This document shows positions 1 through 5,161 of a stretch of 5,161 nt of DNA, piece after piece. Each line of letters starts with the position of its first letter. The first letter of the stretch is position 1. Position numbers and translations under genes: made by a program. The notes beneath the pieces were generated by a model. It was not told the DNA's origin, made no database searches, and worked only from the letters and a program-made list of their open reading frames with translations. Origin of the DNA: CAZMMV01 sp964637035. Lineage in GTDB: Bacteria > Bacillota > Clostridia > Tissierellales > Tissierellaceae. Location of the stretch: NCBI GenBank assembly GCA_964637035.1, contig CAZWTU010000108.1, forward strand, positions 1-5,161. The letters are read 5' to 3'.

Positions 1-11
1 GTTATAATCGT

Positions 12-38
12 TAAAGTTTATAGAATAGTGGTCGATAA
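12..38 (+). promoter_or_regulatory. Candidate sigma-D (sigma-28) flagellar promoter
   Basis: TAAA at 12-15 is followed by exactly 15 bases and then GTCGATAA at 31-38. The known sigma-D consensus of Gram-positive bacteria is TAAA-N15-GCCGATAT, so the -35 core and the spacing match perfectly and the -10 matches at 6 of 8 positions. Transcription would begin near base 45, giving a leader of about 40 bases that contains the ribosome-binding site. The genes downstream are flagellar rod genes, which fits sigma-D control. It rests on motif, spacing and context only, and an additional promoter upstream of the window is possible. Confidence 0.6.
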
Positions 39-73
39 TATTGTAGATACAAAAATATAAAAGTATTTGACAT

Positions 74-83
74 AGGATGTGAT
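74..83 (+). promoter_or_regulatory. Ribosome-binding site deciding the GTG start of flgF
   Basis: AGGATGTGAT matches 9 of 10 bases of the ideal AGGAGGTGAT and ends three bases before the GTG at 87. This supports GTG as the true start. The ATG at 77-79 lies inside the site and is in another frame. Confidence 0.75.
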
Positions 84-86
84 ATT

Positions 87-1124
87 GTGAATAGAGGATT
101 ATATATTGGAGCTACTTCCCTTATAACCAACCAAAGAAGAATGGATGTACTTTCAAACAATTTAGCAAATATAAATACAGCAGGATATAAAAAGGACATA
201 TCTCTTACAGAATCCTTTCCGGAAAAGCTATTAGCTAAGATAAATAGTAAGCCTGACCTAAGTAATATGATGAGGGATAATGAAATTGAATATGAAAATG
301 TAGGTGAAATCCACAGGGCAAAGACAAAGGAAGGATACTTTAGCCTAGATACACCTAATGGGAAATCCTATGTTAAGGAAATCCAATTTGTAGTAGACAA
401 TGAGGGGTTTTTAAAAACCTCCTATAAGAATTTAAATGATGAATATTTAACAGATTATGAAAACTTTATAATAGATAGAAATGGGAACCCTGTTCAAGGA
501 CTAGGAAATATTCAGGGAATGATAGAAGAATTAGTTATTTTTCCTCCACCACATATTATAGGAACTATGAGTGGTGGCGTAAGATTCCAAAAGATCTTTA
601 CTGACTTTACAAACACTGGGGTAATGGACACCGGTGGGAAATTTGACTTAGCCTTAAAGGGAGATGGATTTTTCAAAGTAGGAGTAGGGGAAAATACTTA
701 TTATACTAGAAATGGTTCATTTACTATTTCTGAGGGATTTCTTTCAGATATAGATGGAAATAGGGTACTAGGTAGAAATGGAGATATTCCCTTATACCAG
801 GGAGAATTTTCAATTCTAGACAATGGAGATATTTATATTGATGATGATTATATTGATACTTTAGATATTGTAGATATTAATAATAAAGAACTTCTTAGGA
901 AAAGAGGAGACAATCAATTTTACGGAGTAGAGGGTGGACAAATTGAGGAAGTTGATTTCACTGGACAAGTATTACAGGGATATCTTGAAAGTTCAAATAT
1001 GAATCCTATCTCTGGAATGGTAGAAATGATAAATCTCTTAAGGGAATTTGAAGCAGGGCAAAAAGCTGTTAGAATGCAAGATGAAATGCTTGAAAGAGCA
1101 GCTAATGAAATAGGAAGGGTATAG
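87..1124 (+). CDS. flgF: Flagellar basal-body rod protein, FlgF/FlhO type, with an extra internal module
   Basis: This is a structural protein of the flagellar rod, exported through the flagellar type III apparatus and polymerised in the cell envelope. The N-terminal helix carries the family signature at residues 20-37 (DVLSNNLAN, then NTAGYKKD), followed by SFPEKLLAKI at 43-52, typical of the FlhO-like branch. The core begins at GVRFQK (about 164) and continues through DLALKGDGFF (187-196) and YTRNGSF (206-212). The C-terminal helix (about 297-345) has QGYLESSN, then EMINLLREFEAGQKAV and NEIGRV. There is no cysteine, as is usual for exported axial proteins. At 345 residues it is about 75-95 longer than usual FlgF/FlhO proteins (roughly 250-270). 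The excess lies between residues 55 and 160 and looks like a second copy of the core fold (see findings). It starts with GTG behind a strong ribosome-binding site and is followed by flgG after 10 bases. FlgF and FlgG are paralogues; first position in the operon and the C-terminal sequence favour FlgF/FlhO. Confidence 0.88.
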   Translation: MNRGLYIGATSLITNQRRMDVLSNNLANINTAGYKKDISLTESFPEKLLAKINSKPDLSNMMRDNEIEYENVGEIHRAKTKEGYFSLDTPNGKSYVKEIQFVVDNEGFLKTSYKNLNDEYLTDYENFIIDRNGNPVQGLGNIQGMIEELVIFPPPHIIGTMSGGVRFQKIFTDFTNTGVMDTGGKFDLALKGDGFFKVGVGENTYYTRNGSFTISEGFLSDIDGNRVLGRNGDIPLYQGEFSILDNGDIYIDDDYIDTLDIVDINNKELLRKRGDNQFYGVEGGQIEEVDFTGQVLQGYLESSNMNPISGMVEMINLLREFEAGQKAVRMQDEMLERAANEIGRV

Positions 1125-1128
1125 GTGG
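1123..1128 (+). promoter_or_regulatory. Ribosome-binding site of flgG
   Basis: AGGTGG overlaps the TAG stop codon of flgF (1122-1124) and lies six bases before the ATG at 1135. The overlap suggests translational coupling between the two genes. Confidence 0.7.
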
Positions 1129-1134
1129 TATAAA

Positions 1135-1929
1135 ATGAGATCATTGTGGACAGCAGCAACAGGAATGAAATCCCAGCAGTTTAATATAGACACCATCTCT
1201 AACAACCTAGCAAATGTAAACACTACTAGCTATAAGGTTAAAAGAGCAGAATTTAAGGATTTATTTTATGCCAACATGAAAAGGGCAAATATAAATGATG
1301 AAGGTGGTCGTCCAGTAAACCTAGAAGTAGGACATGGTGTAATGCCTGTAGCTACTAAAAGTGATTTTTCAACAGGCAGTTTTATGGAAACTCAAGGGGA
1401 ATTTGATTTTGCCATAGAGGGGTCAGGTTTTTTTGTAGTAGAACTTCCTAATGGAGATTTAAGATATACTAGGGACGGATCCTTTAAACTTAGTATGGAT
1501 GGAGACGAAGCAGCTTTAGTAACTAGCGAAGGTTATTATGTAATTTCTGAAGATGATGATCTAATAATATTAGAATCAGGATTAAAGGATATAGCAGTAG
1601 ATGAAATGGGATACATATATGCTCTGGATGAAGATGATGAAACCATTGAACTGGGAAGATTTATGATAGTTGACTTTATGAATCCTCAAGGACTCCAAAC
1701 AGAAGGACAAAACTTATATAGTGAAACTCTTGCATCTGGAGACCCAATGTTTTTAGAGGACGATGAAATGGATAGCAGGATAACCCAAGGTTACCTGGAA
1801 TCATCTAATGTTCAGGTAGTAGATGAAATGGTAAAGATGATAACAGCACAAAGAGCTTACGAGATAAACTCTAAAACCATAACTACATCAGATGAAATGA
1901 TGCAAATGGCAAACAACCTAAAAAGATAA
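1135..1929 (+). CDS. flgG: Flagellar distal-rod protein FlgG
   Basis: FlgG forms the distal rod, the drive shaft joining the proximal rod to the hook. The 264-residue length is normal for the family (about 260). The start MRSLWTAATGM and the motif ISNNLANVNTTSYK (21-34) form the N-terminal rod helix. The core runs from GHGVMPVATKSDFSTG (66-81) through DFAIEGSGFF (91-100) and YTRDGSF (111-117). The C-terminal helix is classic FlgG: QGYLESSNVQVVDEMVKMI, then QRAYEINSK (239-247) and TSDEMMQMANNLKR. Two small oddities: the usual NTTGYK is NTTSYK here, and the 121-170 region is rich in Asp and Glu, including a DEA stretch where relatives generally have a shorter turn. There is no cysteine. The start is fixed by its ribosome-binding site and by alignment of the N-terminus with the family. 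It is co-transcribed with the FlgF-type gene before it and the rod-binding gene 13 bases after it. Confidence 0.96.
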   Translation: MRSLWTAATGMKSQQFNIDTISNNLANVNTTSYKVKRAEFKDLFYANMKRANINDEGGRPVNLEVGHGVMPVATKSDFSTGSFMETQGEFDFAIEGSGFFVVELPNGDLRYTRDGSFKLSMDGDEAALVTSEGYYVISEDDDLIILESGLKDIAVDEMGYIYALDEDDETIELGRFMIVDFMNPQGLQTEGQNLYSETLASGDPMFLEDDEMDSRITQGYLESSNVQVVDEMVKMITAQRAYEINSKTITTSDEMMQMANNLKR

Positions 1930-1930
1930 A

Positions 1931-1937
1931 GAGGTGA
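1931..1937 (+). promoter_or_regulatory. Ribosome-binding site deciding the GTG start of flgJ
   Basis: GAGGTGA ends five bases before the GTG at 1943 and 11 bases before the in-frame ATG at 1949. The shorter spacing favours the GTG, giving MDMSP rather than MSP as the N-terminus. Confidence 0.65.
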
Positions 1938-1942
1938 ATTAA

Positions 1943-2281
1943 GTGGATATGTCACCAATTAATAATATTAATAATATAATAATGGATTCAAAGGACCCTT
2001 CATTAACTGGTAAGAAATTAGAAAATCTAGATAAAGAAAAAGATGACCAAAAGCTAATGGAAGTTTGTAAGGAATTTGAAGGAATATTTTTAAATATGTT
2101 GCTAAAAGAAATGCAAAAGACAATCCCGGATAATGGCCTAATTGAAAAATCCCAAGGAAGTAAGATATTTGAAGAAATGTATACAGAAGAATTATCCAAG
2201 GAAGCCTCAAAGGGAGACAATGGTATAGGAATAGCACAAATGATGTACCAACAGCTAAAAAGAGAAAACATTCAAATATAA
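1943..2281 (+). CDS. flgJ: FlgJ-type rod-binding protein, stand-alone domain
   Basis: The 112-residue protein matches the rod-binding domain (Rod-binding, PF10135) that forms the N-terminal half of proteobacterial FlgJ. That domain assists polymerisation of the flagellar rod. The matching region is residues 34-105: DQKLMEVCKEFEGIFLNMLLKEMQKTIP, then IFEEMYTEELSKEASKG and GIGIAQMMYQQLKR, with the family's EFE(G/A)IFLN and GIGIA motifs intact. The glucosaminidase/muramidase domain of E. coli FlgJ is absent, and translation ends normally at TAA, so this is a natural single-domain form, not a truncation. Another enzyme must open the peptidoglycan for the rod. Residues 6-13 are a low-complexity Asn/Ile stretch encoded by an AT-only tract, so the N-terminus is probably disordered. 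It is the last gene of the operon, 27 bases before a strong terminator. The GTG start is chosen for spacing; an ATG two codons later is the alternative. Confidence 0.88.
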   Translation: MDMSPINNINNIIMDSKDPSLTGKKLENLDKEKDDQKLMEVCKEFEGIFLNMLLKEMQKTIPDNGLIEKSQGSKIFEEMYTEELSKEASKGDNGIGIAQMMYQQLKRENIQI

Positions 2282-2291
2282 AACAAAATAC

Positions 2292-2356
2292 ATGACCTAA
2301 TATCGAAATAAAAAAGAAGCCCTAGGGCTTCTTTTTTACTTCTAACTAGAGGTCAT
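2292..2356. repeat. Outer 7-bp inverted repeat enclosing the terminator
   Basis: ATGACCT at 2292-2298 is the exact reverse complement of AGGTCAT at 2350-2356. The arms lie roughly symmetrically around the terminator palindrome, and the right arm ends immediately next to the glycosidase stop codon at 2357-2359. In RNA this could form an outer stem with the terminator hairpin inside it. With arms of 7 bp in a short region, chance is possible. Confidence 0.45.
2309..2338. terminator. Bidirectional intrinsic terminator between convergent genes
   Basis: This is a perfect 30-base palindrome. The stem core GAAGCC (2316-2321) pairs with GGCTTC (2326-2331) around a CTAG loop, with six A before it and six T after it. 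Both strands read as a GC-containing hairpin followed by a U tract, so it can end the flgF-flgG-flgJ transcript (27 bases past its last stop codon) and the glycosidase transcript arriving from the other side (about 18 bases past its stop). The A and T tracts can also pair and lengthen the stem. Confidence 0.93.
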
Positions 2357-5161
2357 CTATTTTTTGAACATAGGATTTAGCTGATATGTTATTTCTGACC
2401 CATTTACTACAAAATCTATAGAAGATAAGTTATAAATGTTGTCAGGATTTGCAATTGCCCTTGTATCTAATCCAAGATATCTAATACCATCCTTAAGGAG
2501 GGTAGAATTAGAGTTTCCACCATGGATTACAAATATATTTTTACCCTTTGCCTTATTCTCTAATAAATATTCATGAAAGAATTCAGCTTCTAAAGTATCT
2601 TTAAATCCATTACCACCCCATACAGGAGTATCTAATAATAAAAAGATATTATTTTTATCAGTATTATTTATGCTATAAAACAAGTGGTTCCATTGTTTAG
2701 GATTAGTTGCCCTAATGCCATATAATTTGGTATCCACATGTATAAAGAATCCATCTTTAAATCTTTTCCCTTTATAATCCCCAGAAGCATCAAAGAAGTC
2801 TTTGTTTCCTAGAGATTTTGCAAAATCACCGGATAAACCATTTAAGAATATGGCTAGATCTTGTTTCTGCATCTTTTGTTTTATTTGAGATAAGGCATCA
2901 TATTTTACTAATTCATTTATTCCCTTAGGCTCCATAGCTACGGAAAAGGAGTAACCATTATTTTGTATTTCCTTTTTAACATTGGACTTATCTTTGAAAG
3001 TAGTTGGACTAGGTATCTTTAAATCCCCTAAATTAGGAGGATAACCACCTGTTAGTCCATCAATACTTATTTCACCTATTGTTTTCTTAGCTGGATTTGT
3101 TTCAGCCACATATATTCTTTTTAATCTTATAGGATAGGATATGTTATTAGGAAGCTTAGTTGTCTTAAACTCCCAACCCGTCCAATCAATTGATTTATGG
3201 AAGTCAATTATATGTTCCTTGCCTTTGCTGTCTAAAACTGTTCCCCTTAGCCAAGAACCGCTCTTGTCGCCTTTAATCCATAGACTTAAGCTAGTAGGAG
3301 TCCCCTTTATAGGCATACCCACTTCTTCCCCATCTAAAAAGTCTATATATGCGGCTCGTGTCATATCTCCTTGGGAGAAGTCATAGTTTAATTTTAAAGA
3401 AGAAGATCCCACTTTAAAATCAAGACCAGGAGAAATACTGCCCTTTACTAGTTCAGGATAAGAAGAAAATTCAACATTATCCAAGGAATTGAAATCATGA
3501 ATTAAGATATCATAAGAACCTACTGAAAACCTAATGTTTTCAACTCCATTACCTAGTTTAGCTGATATTATACCAGCACCTATTTTATCGCCACTATGAA
3601 ATGCATTATTTTCAATTTTACCAAGATCATTTATAATTTCAAAGTTTAAATCCCTTGGATGTATGGCAGCTTCAACTCCATTTGCATCTATTCCAAAAAA
3701 CATAGGAAGATTAACTTCACTATTTGTGTCAAGATATAAATTAGAAGTCTTTGAAACTATATCTACAGCTTCACCTAAAACCTTTAAATTTATTTCACCC
3801 TTAATATCTTCATTATCTATATGACTCACTACTACCGTAGTATCACCAGGGGCAAGGGCTTTGAAAGTACTAGCTCCATCCATTACACCTTTTTCTCCTT
3901 CATAATTGAAAACTAATTTAGAATGATCAACTTCAACAGGATTATGATACTTGTCATATCCCTTCACAGATAATATTCTCCCTGTATTTGGAAACATCTT
4001 ATTGTCATTAGTTGAAACTTTAAAATAAGCTAGCTTATCTATGGGAGCATTGGAAAAAACACCAACTCCATTAACAACATATCTTTCCCCATTATCAGAA
4101 GGAGTGTTTACTACTTGTGATTTATCCTTGTCCAGTGGCTTAATAGCCATTGCAGTAGAACCACCACCATCTAGGTTTATAGCATTATAGGCACCTAAAC
4201 TCCTTAAAATGGAGGCAAACATATCTTGACCTACTCCTTTAAAAGAAGTTCCCCTACCATCTATAGTAACTAGTATTAACTCTTTTCCATCCTTACTTAT
4301 TCCTATCCCAGTTCTTGGATGATTTCCAGCTGCAGCTATCTCAGGTTTATTCACTTGCCCATCCTTAAGAATATAACCCCCACCACCAACTGAAAACTTT
4401 ATGTCTTTAATATTTATATTACTTTCCATAGTAAATGAAAGACGATCTCCAACTGAATAATTTCTTAATTTATCCCCATTTGCCCCTCGAGCAACTACTA
4501 CATAGCCATTTTTAGGAATATCAATTGCATAATCACTATCTCTTACATCTACAACAATGTCATTTTCTACCACTATTTCTACTAAATCATTATTATATCT
4601 TTTACCAATTGATTTTTCTCCCCATTTAGGAGTTAAAATAATAGGTATATTAAATTCTTGTCTCACACTATTAACTAGGCTTGCCTGTAGTGCGGCACCT
4701 GTAGTTAAATTAGTTAGGGTAGTTTTTGTGTCCAAATAATCTATTTTAGCATTATTCATAAAATCTACAAAAATACCTGGTAGAGGATCTGCATCATCAC
4801 CACGTGTTGAAATAATTTCACCCTTATTAATTAATGAACCTAAACTTACTCCCACAGGAGTATAGTTAAAGAAATCCCCATTGATACCAGCTACTGCATT
4901 AGACTTATCAACCATTGAACTCACTCGATCTCTACTAGATATACCTTTTTCACTAAATAAACCTTGAATATCCGTAAAAGGATCAGTTAAATCAACTCTT
5001 AAAACATTAATATTCCACCAGCCAAGGGTGGTAAACTTTTGTATATGTTGGTGGGTTACTCCTGATGAAATTGGAGTAATATTTTCTTTTTCATGTATTG
5101 TAGCTGGCATCTTTACAGCTATTTGATTAGCCATGGCAGGTGTTACTGTAGTAAATATAGT
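2357..5161 (-). CDS. Secreted multidomain phosphodiester glycosidase (NAGPA family), 5' end outside the window
   Basis: The reading frame stays open to the window edge. The nine codons before the first in-window ATG (5134) encode TIFTTVTPA, so the protein reads TPAMANQ, which looks like the end of a signal peptide with cleavage after AMA; the real start is beyond base 5161. Residues are numbered from that ATG (925 to the stop). Residues 80-362 are a phosphodiester glycosidase domain (NAGPA, PF09992), related to the enzyme that removes N-acetylglucosamine from a phosphodiester: GINGDFF (83-89), HPRTGIGI (272-279), TIDGRG (290-295), NLDGGGST (320-327), NTPSDNGER and NGVGVF (343-360). Residues 365-455 resemble a bacterial Ig-like domain. 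Residues 545-700 are beta-rich and look like a carbohydrate-binding jelly roll (SLKLNYDF, LSLWIKGD, WTGWEF). Residues 720-925 resemble a calcineurin-like phosphoesterase lacking metal ligands. No cysteine occurs, which fits export. The substrate is unknown; cell-wall or capsular polymers are a guess. It converges on the flagellar operon and is probably functionally separate. Confidence 0.85.
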   Translation of the reverse strand, partial: TIFTTVTPAMANQIAVKMPATIHEKENITPISSGVTHQHIQKFTTLGWWNINVLRVDLTDPFTDIQGLFSEKGISSRDRVSSMVDKSNAVAGINGDFFNYTPVGVSLGSLINKGEIISTRGDDADPLPGIFVDFMNNAKIDYLDTKTTLTNLTTGAALQASLVNSVRQEFNIPIILTPKWGEKSIGKRYNNDLVEIVVENDIVVDVRDSDYAIDIPKNGYVVVARGANGDKLRNYSVGDRLSFTMESNINIKDIKFSVGGGGYILKDGQVNKPEIAAAGNHPRTGIGISKDGKELILVTIDGRGTSFKGVGQDMFASILRSLGAYNAINLDGGGSTAMAIKPLDKDKSQVVNTPSDNGERYVVNGVGVFSNAPIDKLAYFKVSTNDNKMFPNTGRILSVKGYDKYHNPVEVDHSKLVFNYEGEKGVMDGASTFKALAPGDTTVVVSHIDNEDIKGEINLKVLGEAVDIVSKTSNLYLDTNSEVNLPMFFGIDANGVEAAIHPRDLNFEIINDLGKIENNAFHSGDKIGAGIISAKLGNGVENIRFSVGSYDILIHDFNSLDNVEFSSYPELVKGSISPGLDFKVGSSSLKLNYDFSQGDMTRAAYIDFLDGEEVGMPIKGTPTSLSLWIKGDKSGSWLRGTVLDSKGKEHIIDFHKSIDWTGWEFKTTKLPNNISYPIRLKRIYVAETNPAKKTIGEISIDGLTGGYPPNLGDLKIPSPTTFKDKSNVKKEIQNNGYSFSVAMEPKGINELVKYDALSQIKQKMQKQDLAIFLNGLSGDFAKSLGNKDFFDASGDYKGKRFKDGFFIHVDTKLYGIRATNPKQWNHLFYSINNTDKNNIFLLLDTPVWGGNGFKDTLEAEFFHEYLLENKAKGKNIFVIHGGNSNSTLLKDGIRYLGLDTRAIANPDNIYNLSSIDFVVNGSEITYQLNPMFKK

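Noticed and set aside
3..8. TATAAT, a perfect sigma-A -10 hexamer
   Set aside because: Its -35 region would lie before base 1, so it cannot be assessed, and such hexamers are common by chance in AT-rich DNA.
1..60. Open plus-strand frame from the window edge to a TAA at 58-60, possibly the end of an upstream gene
   Set aside because: The 19 encoded residues match no family I recognise, and the frame crosses the likely sigma-D promoter; it is too short to call.
67..72. TTGACA, a perfect sigma-A -35 hexamer
   Set aside because: No -10 hexamer lies 16-18 bases downstream; the nearest TATATT (102-107) is 29 bases away and inside flgF.
1958..1983. AT-only tract with repeated AATAAT units at the start of flgJ
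   Set aside because: It is in frame and encodes the Asn/Ile-rich N-terminus; it is low complexity in an AT-rich genome, not a distinct regulatory repeat.
1939..2271. Minus-strand reading frame of 110 codons opposite flgJ
   Set aside because: It is an antisense shadow of flgJ, whose protein clearly matches the rod-binding family; the Ser/Phe/Ile-rich translation is what reversed AT-rich coding DNA gives.
3141..3386. Plus-strand reading frame of 81 codons within the glycosidase
   Set aside because: It is a shadow of the minus-strand gene, with no ribosome-binding site or recognisable protein features.

Overview
The window is AT-rich with short intergenic gaps, strong AGGAGG-type ribosome-binding sites and two GTG starts. 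Together with a flagellar rod operon lacking a fused FlgJ muramidase, this suggests a motile, low-GC Gram-positive bacterium, most likely in Clostridia/Tissierellia. That placement is inferred from composition and gene style, not from a database match.

Layout: bases 1-86 are a leader carrying a good candidate for a sigma-D (sigma-28, flagellar) promoter and a strong Shine-Dalgarno. Bases 87-2281 hold a tight three-gene plus-strand operon: a FlgF/FlhO-type rod protein, the distal-rod protein FlgG, and a single-domain FlgJ-type rod-binding protein. Gaps of 10 and 13 bases separate the genes. Bases 2282-2356 are a convergent intergenic region with a perfect 30-base palindrome that should terminate transcription from both sides, nested inside a second 7-bp inverted repeat. 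Bases 2357-5161, minus strand, are one large secreted protein whose 5' end lies beyond the window. It has a phosphodiester glycosidase (NAGPA, PF09992) domain, an Ig-like region, a beta-rich region resembling a carbohydrate-binding jelly roll, and a C-terminal domain that looks like a metallophosphoesterase fold with its metal ligands missing.

The three flagellar genes act together. FlgF and FlgG polymerise into the rod that crosses the cell wall, and the FlgJ-type protein probably assists rod assembly. The glycosidase is convergent, has its own transcript, and is probably unrelated to flagella; it more likely acts on cell-surface or extracellular phosphodiester-linked sugars.

I see no mobile element, CRISPR array, RNA gene or clearly new multi-gene system. 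The most unusual points are an apparent internal duplication in the FlgF-type protein and the apparently metal-dead phosphoesterase-like tail on the glycosidase.
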